Shown: piece by piece, positions 25,230 to 33,728 of the stretch
Layout: each line of letters opens with the position of its first letter
Numbering within the stretch: position 1 is the first letter of the stretch
The notes under the pieces: generated by a model
The model's input: the letters and a program-made list of their open reading frames with translations, nothing else
Told to the model about the DNA's origin: nothing
The model's database searches: none
From: Pseudomonadota bacterium
GTDB lineage: Bacteria; Pseudomonadota; Gammaproteobacteria; Burkholderiales; Burkholderiaceae_C
Length of the DNA: 35,108 nt
Direction: 5' to 3'
Assembly: GCA_023415035.1 (NCBI GenBank)
Contig: JAEZLX010000247.1
Location: 1-35,108, forward strand
Position numbers and translations under genes: made by a program

Positions 25230-25499
25230 GCGTGCCGGGCCGCCGGTGGCAGCGCCGCGTGGCAGAGATCCGACGGCCGTCCCGGGTGAGCGAGCCCTGA
25301 CTCGGTGGAGCGTCGTGAGAACGGGAATTGGTGTCAGAATGTTGCAGACACCCGATTGACCACACCCGAATGGAACGCCGTCGCCACGGTTTATGAGGAC
25401 TTTGTCGCCGCTGCCCCGATTGCACATGTGCCAGGCCCGTGAGCTCCGGGGGGCGGCGTTCATGGCCGCCATCGTGCGTGGTGCGGCAAGGGGACTGCC

Positions 25500-28187
25500 G
25501 TGAGCGGCCGGCAGCTGTTGCTGACGGGGCGGCAATGGGTGTCACTGTTCGTGGCAGGGCTGTTCCTGCTGTGGCTCGGGATGCGCTACGTGGCCCATCT
25601 GGCGGTGCTGGAAGAGGTGGCATCCCTGCCGGAAGCGGCACCCCTGCTGCGTGAGATTGCCCAGGCAGGACTGTTGCGTGACGTGGTCCTGGCCCTGGTG
25701 GCGGCGATGCTGCTGTGGATCTGCCTGGATGTGCTCTGGTTGCGGCGCGCGCGCCGGCTCGCGGCCGCGGTGGAGGAGATCGGCAACGGCCGGCTGGACC
25801 GCCGCGCCGGCGTGGCAGGCATCGACGAGCTGGGGTTGATCGGCCAGGCCGTGGACCGCCTGGCCGAGCGTCTGGAGCGCGAGCAGCAGCGGGCGGAGCT
25901 GATGGCCGATCTCATCGCGCGATCCCCGGCGGTGGTGGTCGAGTGGCGCGTGGGCCATGGCTGGCCGGTGCTGTACATCAGCGAAGGGGTCTCACAGTGG
26001 GGGTACAAGCCCTCGGACTTCATGGCCGAAGGGCGGGAGTACCTGGGCCTGGTGCATCCAGACGATCTGGGAGGCGTGCTCGACGACCTGGAGCAGCGCT
26101 TCCACGGTCGGGACGAGCACTTCGTCCAGATTTACCGTCTGCGTCACGCCGACGGGGGCTGGGCCTGGATCGAGGACCGCACCCGCATCGAACGGGACGC
26201 GCAGGGCAATGTGCTGCGTGCGACGGGGATTCTGCTGGACATCTCGGACCGCCAGCGCGCGGAGCGGGTGCGGCGCGAGCGTGATGCGGCCTTCCGCCGG
26301 TTCTTTGAGCTGCCCTTCATGGGCATGGCCATTTCCTCGCCGAGCGACAAGCGCTGGCTGGAGGTGAACGGGCGTCTGTGCCAGATGCTGGGCTACGAAC
26401 GGGAGGAGCTGCTGGCCAGGACATGGCCGGAGGTGACCCACCCGGATGACATGGCGGTCAATACCGCCATGTTCGAGGATCTGCTGGCCGGTCGCCTCGA
26501 TGGCTACGAGATGGAGAAGCGCTTCATCCGCCGGGACGGCAGCATCGTGCACACCGAGATGGCGGTGCGAGGCGTGTATGACGCGGACGGGCGGCTCCAG
26601 CGGCTGTTCACGACGATCCAGGACGTGACCGAGCGCAAGGCCGCGCAGGAGGCGTTGAGGCATAGCGAGGGACTGCTGCGGGAAGTGCAGCGCATCGGGC
26701 ACATTGGCAGCTGGGAGTACGACACCGCGCAAGGGCGGCTGTATTGCTCCGAGGAGATGTACCGCATCCACGAAATGTCTCCGGGCGGTTTTGCGGACCT
26801 GCCCGCGATGATCGAGCTGGTGCATCCGGAGGAGCGGCCGTCGCTGCGTGCAAGGCTGGAGACGCTGGTGCGCAGCGGCGGCACGCTGCAGCAGAGCTAC
26901 CGCCTGTGCCTGCCGAATGGCCGCATCCGGCAGGTCTATCTCAAGGCCGAGTCGGTGATGGAGCAGCGCCGCGTGCGGCGGACCATTGGCATGGTTCAGG
27001 ACGTGACGGAGCAGGAGGCGTTGCGCTCCGAGCGCGACCGGCTGGCGATGGTGGCGGACGCCTCGTCGGATGTGGTGCTGATGGCCTATCCGGCAGGTCT
27101 GCGCGTCTTCTACCTCAACCGCGCGGGCCGCGATCTGCTGGGTATCGGGACCGAGGCTCCGGTGGAGGAAGTGATCGGTTCGCTGTTCCCGGCATGGGCG
27201 AGGCGGCAGATCGAGGACCAGGCCTTGCCGGCGGCGCAGCGTACGGGATCGTGGAGAGGCGAAACCGTGGTGATCAGCCGCGAGGGCAGGGAAATTCCGA
27301 TGTCGCAGCTGGTGATCGCGCACGGTGATGCGGAGGGCGGGGCGCCGTTTTTCTCGGTCATCCTGCGCGACATCTCGGAGCACCGGCGCAACCTGGCGCT
27401 GTTGGAGGCCCAGAGCCGCCAGCTGCGGCAGGCCGAGGAGAGCCTGCGCGAGGCCAACCAGGCGCTGGAGCAGCGCGTGGTGGAGCGCACCGACCAGCTG
27501 CGCAAGGCCAATCAGGAGCTGGAGGCTTTCACCTACTCGGTGTCGCACGACCTGAAGGCGCCCTTGCGGGGCATCGACGGCTACAGCCAGCTGCTGCAGG
27601 AGGAGTATGCGTCGCAGCTGGACGAGGAGGGGCGGCTGTTCGTGGCGCGCATCCGGCGTGGTGTCCAGCAGATGGGCATCCTGATCGGGGACCTGCTGGA
27701 CTACGCGCGCATGGAGCGCCGCCAGATGGAGAGGCAGGACGTCAATGTGCACGAGCTGTGCGAGAGGGCGCTGGAGGCGTTTGCCAGCGACATCGAACGT
27801 TTCCGCACGCGCGTGGACAACCGCATCGGCGCTGGTGTGCGCCTGTCGGTGGACAGGGAAGGCCTGGCGGTGACGATGCGCAACCTCATCGGCAACGCGA
27901 TCAAGTTCAGCAGCGACCGCACACCGCCGGTGGTGGAAATCGGCGCCAGTGTAGCGGACGGCCGTGTGCGCATATGGGTGCGCGACAATGGGGTCGGCTT
28001 CGACATGAAATACTACGACCGGATCTTCGGCATCTTCCAGCGGTTGCACCGTGCGGAAGACTACGCCGGTACCGGGGTTGGACTTGCCCTGGTGGCCAAA
28101 GCCGTGGATCGCATGGGGGGACGCGTCTGGGCAGAAAGTACGCCCGGGCAGGGGGCTGTCTTTTACCTGGAGTTTCCCGCATCATGA
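25500..28187 (+). CDS. Multi-PAS sensor histidine kinase
   Basis: 895 aa from a GTG start. Two membrane helices (about 13-33 and 61-80) enclose a short periplasmic loop, followed by a HAMP-like linker (80-125). Four PAS domains follow (about 130-255, 262-380, 390-505, 515-640), then a coiled coil and the HisKA domain FTYSVSHDLKAPLRGI with phospho-acceptor H683. The ATPase domain has the N box NLIGNAIKFS, the DNGVGFD motif and GTGVGLAL. It overlaps the response-regulator gene by an ATGA junction. No cysteine or histidine pattern indicates the cofactor of any PAS domain, so the stimulus is unknown. Confidence 0.9.
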   Translation: MSGRQLLLTGRQWVSLFVAGLFLLWLGMRYVAHLAVLEEVASLPEAAPLLREIAQAGLLRDVVLALVAAMLLWICLDVLWLRRARRLAAAVEEIGNGRLDRRAGVAGIDELGLIGQAVDRLAERLEREQQRAELMADLIARSPAVVVEWRVGHGWPVLYISEGVSQWGYKPSDFMAEGREYLGLVHPDDLGGVLDDLEQRFHGRDEHFVQIYRLRHADGGWAWIEDRTRIERDAQGNVLRATGILLDISDRQRAERVRRERDAAFRRFFELPFMGMAISSPSDKRWLEVNGRLCQMLGYEREELLARTWPEVTHPDDMAVNTAMFEDLLAGRLDGYEMEKRFIRRDGSIVHTEMAVRGVYDADGRLQRLFTTIQDVTERKAAQEALRHSEGLLREVQRIGHIGSWEYDTAQGRLYCSEEMYRIHEMSPGGFADLPAMIELVHPEERPSLRARLETLVRSGGTLQQSYRLCLPNGRIRQVYLKAESVMEQRRVRRTIGMVQDVTEQEALRSERDRLAMVADASSDVVLMAYPAGLRVFYLNRAGRDLLGIGTEAPVEEVIGSLFPAWARRQIEDQALPAAQRTGSWRGETVVISREGREIPMSQLVIAHGDAEGGAPFFSVILRDISEHRRNLALLEAQSRQLRQAEESLREANQALEQRVVERTDQLRKANQELEAFTYSVSHDLKAPLRGIDGYSQLLQEEYASQLDEEGRLFVARIRRGVQQMGILIGDLLDYARMERRQMERQDVNVHELCERALEAFASDIERFRTRVDNRIGAGVRLSVDREGLAVTMRNLIGNAIKFSSDRTPPVVEIGASVADGRVRIWVRDNGVGFDMKYYDRIFGIFQRLHRAEDYAGTGVGLALVAKAVDRMGGRVWAESTPGQGAVFYLEFPAS

Positions 28188-28621
28188 CTTCCCCGAATTT
28201 TCAGGCGCCTCCCCTGCTGCTGGTCGAGGACAACCCGATGGATCTGGACCTGACGCTGCGGGCGTTCGGGCGCAAGGGTTTTTCCAACCGCATCGACGTG
28301 GCGCGTGACGGCGCCGAGGCGCTGGGTTTCCTGGCGCGCTGGGACCAGGGCGAGGCGCTGCCCGCGGTGATCCTGCTGGATGTCAACCTGCCCAAGGTCA
28401 ATGGCATGGAGGTGTTGCGCCAGCTCAAGGCGCATCCGCGCTACCGGCGCATTCCGGTGGTGATGCTGACCTCGTCGCGCGAGGACCGCGACCTGTTCTC
28501 GGCCTATGATCTGGGTGTCAATTCCTATATCGAGAAGCCGGTGAGCTTTGACAAGTTCGTCGAGGTGGCGGGGCAGATCGAGCTGTACTGGTACGTGTTC
28601 AACGAACGGCCCCGCGACTGA
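28184..28621 (+). CDS. Single-domain response regulator (Rcp1-like)
   Basis: 145 aa, a receiver domain alone. E15/D16 of LLVEDNPMD, phospho-acceptor D66 in ILLDVNLPKVNG, and the Thr/Lys of VVMLTSS and YIEKPVS form a complete active site. The LLVEDNPMDLDLTLRAF start and the length are typical of Rcp1-like regulators that partner phytochrome or PAS kinases. Translation is coupled to the kinase gene. There is no output domain, so it must act by protein contact or pass phosphate on. Confidence 0.92.
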   Translation: MTSPNFQAPPLLLVEDNPMDLDLTLRAFGRKGFSNRIDVARDGAEALGFLARWDQGEALPAVILLDVNLPKVNGMEVLRQLKAHPRYRRIPVVMLTSSREDRDLFSAYDLGVNSYIEKPVSFDKFVEVAGQIELYWYVFNERPRD

Positions 28622-28657
28622 CATTCACGCACAAAGGGGCTGAAAGAAAGGCTGAAC

Positions 28658-29107
28658 ATGGGCATGTACAAGATCCTGATTCCCGTCGACGGTTCGGCGT
28701 TGTCCCTGGCGGCCGTGCGCCATGCGCTGGAGCTGGTGGGGCATGGCCTGAAGGCGCGTTTCGTGCTGGTGAACGTGCAGGAGCCGGCGAACCTGTACGA
28801 GGTGGTGATGGCGCGCGACCCGCAGGTATTGCAGCAAGTGAGCGAGCAGGCCGGCAAGGACCAGCTGCGCGCGGCGGCCGACCTGCTGCAAGCGGCGGGC
28901 CAGCAGGCGGAGATGGTGGTGGTCTCGGGCGATCCGGCGCAGGCCATCCTCGAGCAGCAGGAGGCGTCCGGCAGCAAGGCCATAGTGCTCAGCGCGCGCG
29001 GTGCCGGTGCGCTCAAGTCGGTATTCATGGGCTCGGTCTCGCAGGCGGTGCTCAAGGGATCGCCCGTGCCGGTCACCATCGTCCACGCCCCGCCCGAAGC
29101 AGCGTAA
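28658..29107 (+). CDS. Universal stress protein (UspA family)
   Basis: 149 aa, one Usp domain. ILIPVDGSALSLAAVRHAL at the front holds the ATP-contacting Asp (D11). The nucleotide motif near the end reads SARGAGALKSVFMGSVS, close to G-2x-G-9x-G-S but with Ser in the first Gly position, so ATP binding is likely but not certain. It follows the two-component pair after 36 bases and is closed by a terminator, so it may belong to that operon. Confidence 0.88.
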   Translation: MGMYKILIPVDGSALSLAAVRHALELVGHGLKARFVLVNVQEPANLYEVVMARDPQVLQQVSEQAGKDQLRAAADLLQAAGQQAEMVVVSGDPAQAILEQQEASGSKAIVLSARGAGALKSVFMGSVSQAVLKGSPVPVTIVHAPPEAA

Positions 29108-29131
29108 GGCGTCCCGACGCGCATACTCATC

Positions 29132-29163
29132 AGGCCCTGCCGGTTTGCCGGCGGGGCCTTTTC
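29132..29163 (+). terminator. Intrinsic terminator after the universal stress gene
   Basis: AGGCCC-T-GCCGG, loop TTTG, CCGGC-G-GGGCCT and a TTTT tail form an eleven-pair stem with one mismatch, 24 bases after the stop. Confidence 0.85.
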
Positions 29164-29179
29164 ACATTCGGATGGTGAT

Positions 29180-29197
29180 TACGTTTAAGTAAACGTA
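29180..29197. promoter_or_regulatory. 18-bp palindrome upstream of the FAD hydroxylase
   Basis: TACGTTTA-AG-TAAACGTA, a near-perfect inverted repeat (only the central AG is unpaired), located 64 bases before the TTG start. It is AT-rich in a GC-rich genome, and its size suits a TetR- or MarR-type dimer. No regulator gene is adjacent in the window. Confidence 0.55.
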
Positions 29198-29260
29198 TTT
29201 ACGAATGATGAATTTCGGGGTACATTCCGTCCCCGGATCGCATCAACCGGAGGCAAGCCC

Positions 29261-30919
29261 TTGGCCACCTACACCTACCCCAAGTTTCCCTACCGCTCAC
29301 CGGCCGACCTGATGGCCGGTGCGCCGCAACGCCGTCCGCTGGTGGTCATCGGGGCCGGGCCGGTGGGCCTGGCGGCTGCCATTGACGCCCGACTGCACGG
29401 GCTGGACGTGCTGCTGTTCGACGAGGAGGACAGCGTCTCCTTCGGCTCGCGGGCGGTCTGCTATGCCAAGCGGGCGCTGGAGATCCTCGACCGCCTCGGG
29501 GTGGGCGAGCGCATCGTGGATAAGGGTGTGAGCTGGAACGTGGGCCGCACTTTCCTGCGCGACGAGGAGGTCTACCAGTTCAATCTTGTGCCTGAACCCG
29601 GCCACAAGCGCCCGGGCATGATCAACCTGCAGCAGTACCACCTGGAGGAGGCCCTGGTGCAGCGCGCCACCGAACTCGGTGTGGACCTGCGCTGGAATCA
29701 CCGTGTGACCTCGGTGCAACCGGCGGCCGATGGCGCCCGGATGATGGTGGAGACGCCCGACGGTTCGTTCGAGATCGACGCCGACTGGCTGATCGTGGCC
29801 GATGGCGCACGCTCGAACGTGCGGCGCCAGCTGGGGCTGGACATCGAGGGCCATGTGTTCAGGGATCGCTTCCTCATCGCCGACGTGGTGATGAAGGCCG
29901 ACTACCCGGCCGAGCGCTGGTTCTGGTTCGATCCGCCCTTCCACCCGGGCCAGAGCGTTCTGTTGCACAAGCAGAGCGACAACGTCTGGCGCATCGACTT
30001 TCAGCTCGGCTGGGACGCCGACCCGGAGGAGGAGAAGAAGCCCGAGAAGATCATTCCCCGCGTCAAGGCGATGCTGGGCGACGAGCGTGAATTCGAGCTG
30101 GAGTGGGCGAGCATTTACACTTTCCAGTGCCGTCGCATGAAGAACTTCCGCCACGGGAGGTTGCTGTTCGTGGGCGACGCGGCGCACCAGGTCTCGCCCT
30201 TCGGCGCGCGGGGCGCCAACTCGGGATTCCAGGACACTGACGACCTGATCTGGAAGCTGGCACTGGTGATGAAGGGGCTGGCGCCCGAGCGGCTGATCGA
30301 CAGCTATGACGCGGACCGCACCTATGCGGCCGATGAGAACATCCGCAATTCCACGCGCTCGACCGACTTCATCACGCCAAAGAGCCTGGTCAGCCGCACG
30401 TTCCGCGATGCGACCCTGCAGCTGGCGCGACACCACCCGTTCGCACGCAAGCTGGTCAACTCGGGACGCCTGAGCATGCCCTCGTTCCTGGTCGATTCGG
30501 TGCTCAACACGCCCGATGCCGATGTGTTCGAGGGCCAGATGGTGCCGGGTGCGCCGCTGGACGACGCACCGGTGCGGTTGGGGGACAACGACGCGTGGCT
30601 GCTGGATCAGCTGGGCGGGCGATTTGCGCTCATGGTGTTCGCGCAGGGCGAGGCCGACGTGAAGCGCTTGCCGTCGCTGGCTGCCGAGCTGGCCGGCGGT
30701 CCGATTCCGGTGGAGGTGGTGGTGATCGCCGGGCAGCCGCTGGAGGTGGCCGGCCTGCCGGTGGTGCACGACGTGGAGGGTCTGGCGGCGCGCCGCTGCG
30801 ATGCCCGCCCGGGCACCGCTTACCTGGTCCGGCCCGACCAGCATGTGGCCGCGCGCTGGCGTCAGGCCGACCTGGCTGCCGTGCGCGCCGCGCTGGCCCG
30901 CGCCACCGCGCAATCCTGA
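29261..30919 (+). CDS. FAD-dependent aromatic hydroxylase (PHBH/MhpA-like)
   Basis: 552 aa from a TTG start supported by GGAGG (29249-29253). The Rossmann motif VVIGAGPVGLAAAI (GxGxxG at 31-36) binds FAD; DWLIVADGARSNVRR is the DG motif, and LLFVGDAAHQVSPFGARG (about 300-317) is the GD motif binding FAD ribityl. The C-terminal part (about 400-552) is the thioredoxin-like extension of the phenol-hydroxylase class. Family members add one oxygen to phenolic rings using NAD(P)H; the substrate here is unknown. The DUF2783 gene follows two bases after the stop. Confidence 0.87.
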   Translation: MATYTYPKFPYRSPADLMAGAPQRRPLVVIGAGPVGLAAAIDARLHGLDVLLFDEEDSVSFGSRAVCYAKRALEILDRLGVGERIVDKGVSWNVGRTFLRDEEVYQFNLVPEPGHKRPGMINLQQYHLEEALVQRATELGVDLRWNHRVTSVQPAADGARMMVETPDGSFEIDADWLIVADGARSNVRRQLGLDIEGHVFRDRFLIADVVMKADYPAERWFWFDPPFHPGQSVLLHKQSDNVWRIDFQLGWDADPEEEKKPEKIIPRVKAMLGDEREFELEWASIYTFQCRRMKNFRHGRLLFVGDAAHQVSPFGARGANSGFQDTDDLIWKLALVMKGLAPERLIDSYDADRTYAADENIRNSTRSTDFITPKSLVSRTFRDATLQLARHHPFARKLVNSGRLSMPSFLVDSVLNTPDADVFEGQMVPGAPLDDAPVRLGDNDAWLLDQLGGRFALMVFAQGEADVKRLPSLAAELAGGPIPVEVVVIAGQPLEVAGLPVVHDVEGLAARRCDARPGTAYLVRPDQHVAARWRQADLAAVRAALARATAQS

Positions 30920-30921
30920 AG

Positions 30922-31167
30922 ATGAACGAGGAGACCGCCGCCATGCCTTTGCAACTGCAACCCAACCTGTCCGAGCAGGGCCAACGCTATTTCCGCGACT
31001 TCACCCCGGGTGATGATTTCTACGAGGCGCTGATCGAGGCGCACCGCGACCTCAGCGATGAACAGAGCGCGATGCTCAACGCCAAGCTGATCCTGCTGCT
31101 GGCCAACCACATCGGGGACATCGGCGTACTGCGCGAGGCGCTGGCGCTGGCGCGTGAGGGGGTCTGA
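30922..31167 (+). CDS. DUF2783 domain protein
   Basis: 81 aa from ATG 30922; a second in-frame ATG at 30943 is also possible. FTPGDDFYEALIEAHRDLSDEQSAMLNAKL and LILLLANHIGD (described here as residues about 27-67) are the conserved blocks of DUF2783, a small helical family. It is immediately downstream of the flavoprotein hydroxylase, an association also familiar in other proteobacteria, so it may support that enzyme. The precise role is unknown. Confidence 0.78.
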   Translation: MNEETAAMPLQLQPNLSEQGQRYFRDFTPGDDFYEALIEAHRDLSDEQSAMLNAKLILLLANHIGDIGVLREALALAREGV

Positions 31168-31246
31168 GCCCGTTGCCTGGCGGTTGTCCGCGCCGAAGAG
31201 GCGGCCGTGCAGGCGATGAACGGTCGAAATGGGGGTGAAAAATCCC

Positions 31247-31273
31247 TCAAGTCCGGTGATTGGCGGCCGAAAT
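31247..31273 (+). promoter_or_regulatory. Sigma-28 (FliA)-like promoter
   Basis: TCAAGTCC (31247-31254), 11 bases, then GCCGAAAT (31266-31273). This matches the flagellar sigma factor consensus TAAAGTTT-N11-GCCGATAA at 5 of 8 and 6 of 8 positions with exact spacing; TCAAG at the -35 is the form common in Burkholderiales. The gene starting at 31328 lies about 47 bases after the expected start point. Confidence 0.6.
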
Positions 31274-31327
31274 TCCGTCTGAGCGGCGGGGAAGTTTCTC
31301 CGTTCGCCTGATCGCCGGAGTATCGCC

Positions 31328-31849
31328 ATGCTTGCCATTCATACCCCTACTTCCGTCGGCTGGCCCACAAGCACGACCGGTGCCAGCGCGTCCATGCCGC
31401 CGGTGGGTGGCGTGGATCGGGTGCGGAAAGTGAGCGCCGATTCGAGGTCCGGAGGCGAGCACGCAGCCGCGGCGCAGGAGCAGCGGCCAACGGCGCAGGC
31501 TCCAGGGCCGCAGGCCATGGACGACGCCAAACTGGCTGCGCCCCTGCTGCCGCGTCCGCAGACACCCGAGGAGGAGCGCAAAGCCCGGGAGGCCGAAGCC
31601 GCAGCCGAGGGGCAGGGCGGGGCCGGGGCGGCAGACCAGGTGGTGCCACCCCAGGAACTGCTCGCGACCGTCTGGCAGGCGAGTGCCGAAGTGGTCGAGC
31701 AGGCACTCGGTGAGGAAACCGGCGTGATGAACGCCGAAGAGCTCAACGGACCGGCATGGCCTGACCGTGAAGTGGTGGCCTATGACGAGAACGGCCAGGG
31801 CATGCCGGCCCCGCTGGAGCTGGGCACCATCGTCAGCGAGAAGGCGTAA
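31328..31849 (+). CDS. Uncharacterised protein, possible flagellar regulon member
   Basis: 173 aa from ATG 31328, with CGGAG upstream. No signal peptide or membrane helix. Residues 1-110 are low complexity, rich in Ala, Ser, Pro, Glu and Gln, with a charged stretch TPEEERKAREAEAAAEG. A more structured C-terminal section (about 112-173) includes LLATVWQASAEVVEQALG and GPAWPDREVVAYDENG. I do not recognise a family. A sigma-28-like promoter precedes it and the cheB-D-R-A operon converges on it, so expression with late flagellar genes is likely. Confidence 0.65.
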   Translation: MLAIHTPTSVGWPTSTTGASASMPPVGGVDRVRKVSADSRSGGEHAAAAQEQRPTAQAPGPQAMDDAKLAAPLLPRPQTPEEERKAREAEAAAEGQGGAGAADQVVPPQELLATVWQASAEVVEQALGEETGVMNAEELNGPAWPDREVVAYDENGQGMPAPLELGTIVSEKA

Positions 31850-31902
31850 GGGATTTGCAGCCGGGCGAGGGGCGCCTCCAGGGGCGGGCGCACGCTGCCC
31901 GG

Positions 31903-33003
31903 TCAGATCCGGTGGCGGGCCGGCCCGCCGGCCAGGCGGGCGAGCAGTGCCGGGGTGATCTGCTTGAGGGGCAGAATCTCGTGCGCCGCACCGGCCTGGA
32001 TGGCCATCTTGGGCATGCCGAAGACCACACAGCTGGCCTCGTCCTGCACGTAGTTGTAGCTGCCGGCGTCCTTCATCTCGCGCATGGCCTGCGCGCCGTC
32101 AGCGCCCATACCGGTGAGCATGATGCCGATGGCGTTGGGGCCGAGCACCCGCGCCGCCGATTTGAACAGCACCTCGACCGAGGGCTTGTGGCGGTTGACG
32201 GGCTCGGTGTCCTCGACGACGGCCACATAGTTCGAGCCGCTGCGGTCGATGCGGAACTGGCGGCCGCCCGGCGCGATGTAGGCGTGGCCGGGCAGGATGC
32301 GGTCCCCATGCCGGGCCTCGGCGACGCGGATGCGGCACAGGTTGTCGAGCCGGGCAGCGAAGCTGCTGGTGAAACCGGGCGGCATGTGTTGCGTGATGAC
32401 GATGGCCGGCGCGTCCGGCGGCATCGGCACCAGGACCTCGCGGATGGCCTCGGTGCCGCCGGTAGAGGCGCCGATGCAGATGATCTTTTCGGTGGTGGCC
32501 AGGCGTGGTAGCGCGTGGATGACCGGCGCGGACGTGCCTGCGGTGCCACCGGTGCTGCTGCGGGATGCGGAGGCGGCTGGTGTCAGTCGCCGCACCTGGG
32601 CGGTGGATGCCACGCGGATCTTGTCGACGATGTCGTGCGCGAGCTCGTTGAGGCCGCTGGTGATGCCGATGCGCGGCTTGGCGACATAGTCGATGGCACC
32701 CAGTTCCAGGGCGCGCAGCGTGATGTCGGCACCCTGCTCGGTCAGGGTCGACACCATGACCACGGGCATGGGGCGCAGGCGCATCAGGCGCGAGAGGAAC
32801 TCCAGCCCGTCCATGCGGGGCATCTCGACGTCCAGCGTGATGACGTCGGGATTGAGCTCGCGGATCATCTCGCGCGCCACCAGCGGGTCGCTGGCCGCGC
32901 CGATGCATTGCATGTCGGGCTGGCGGTTGATGATTTCAGTCAGCAGGCTGCGCACCAGTGCCGAATCGTCAACCACCACCACCCGGATCTTGCCTTTGGT
33001 CAT
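31903..33003 (-). CDS. cheB: Chemotaxis protein-glutamate methylesterase/deamidase CheB
   Basis: 366 aa. The receiver domain (1-125) has DDS at 12-14 and phospho-acceptor D58 in VITLDVEMPRMDG. The linker (130-165) is Ser/Thr/Ala-rich. The methylesterase domain has the full triad: S180 in GASTGG, H206 in TQHMPPGF, D302 in GMGADGAQAM. CheB removes methyl groups from chemoreceptor glutamates when phosphorylated by CheA. It is the last gene of the minus-strand che cluster, 23 bases after cheD. Confidence 0.96.
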   Translation of the reverse strand: MTKGKIRVVVVDDSALVRSLLTEIINRQPDMQCIGAASDPLVAREMIRELNPDVITLDVEMPRMDGLEFLSRLMRLRPMPVVMVSTLTEQGADITLRALELGAIDYVAKPRIGITSGLNELAHDIVDKIRVASTAQVRRLTPAASASRSSTGGTAGTSAPVIHALPRLATTEKIICIGASTGGTEAIREVLVPMPPDAPAIVITQHMPPGFTSSFAARLDNLCRIRVAEARHGDRILPGHAYIAPGGRQFRIDRSGSNYVAVVEDTEPVNRHKPSVEVLFKSAARVLGPNAIGIMLTGMGADGAQAMREMKDAGSYNYVQDEASCVVFGMPKMAIQAGAAHEILPLKQITPALLARLAGGPARHRI

Positions 33004-33026
33004 GTCACATGACTCCCATGGATGTG

Positions 33027-33728
33027 TCAGAACAGGTCGATCGAGCCGCCTGCATTCGCCTGGGCGACGACCACCGCATTGCCACGGCGCTCCTGCGTCT
33101 CGAGGCTTTCCGGATGCGAGTGGGCCAGCCGCTTGACCATGGCCTTGCCCGTGGCCGGGAAGTAGCAGACCTTGCGCGGGTGGATGTCCAGCACGTCCTT
33201 GGACACCACCGAAATGCGCTCGGTGTGCAGGTAGTCGAGCACGAAGCGGGTGTTGCGCTCGCCCACGTTCATGGTGGTGAAACCGTGCATCACCTGCGCG
33301 CCACCGAACACCTTGGCCTGCATGGTTTCGCGGCGCGCGCCCAGCTTGATCATTTCGTTGATCAGCAGCTCCATCGCGAAGGAGCCGTAGCGGCCCGAGC
33401 TGTCATCGCCACCTTCGGGCAACATGAAGTGGTTCATGCCGCCGACGCGCACACCCGGGTCCCACAGGCACGCGGCGATGCAGGAGCCGAGCACAGTCAT
33501 GATGATCATGTCGTGCCCAGTGACGAAGTATTCGCCGGGCAGCACCTTGACCGCGTCGTGCTTGAAGTGGTGGTCGTGGTAGAAGAACGACGCCTCGCCA
33601 GGCCGGCGCGGGCGGGCCTTGAACGACTCGAGCAGGGGACTCGTGGCGCAGCCGGTCGCCGATGGCGCGAACGGTGCGGTGCGCGGCATGGCGCCCCGCA
33701 CGTCGATGGCGGGGTCAAACGCGCTCAT
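33027..33728 (-). CDS. cheD: Chemoreceptor glutamine deamidase CheD
   Basis: 233 aa. The catalytic Cys is C83 in TVLGSCIAACLWD and the His is H100 in GGMNHFMLPEG; VFGGAQVM and VGERNTRFVLDYL are further family motifs. CheD deamidates receptor glutamines. The 26 codons of frame upstream of ATG 33728 fall within cheR and are not used. The start lies 14 bases inside the end of cheR, implying coupled translation. Confidence 0.94.
   Translation of the reverse strand: MSAFDPAIDVRGAMPRTAPFAPSATGCATSPLLESFKARPRRPGEASFFYHDHHFKHDAVKVLPGEYFVTGHDMIIMTVLGSCIAACLWDPGVRVGGMNHFMLPEGGDDSSGRYGSFAMELLINEMIKLGARRETMQAKVFGGAQVMHGFTTMNVGERNTRFVLDYLHTERISVVSKDVLDIHPRKVCYFPATGKAMVKRLAHSHPESLETQERRGNAVVVAQANAGGSIDLF

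Noticed and set aside
25992..28049. 685-aa open frame opposite the histidine kinase
   Set aside because: His/Leu/Gln-rich shadow of the kinase gene, without recognisable domains.
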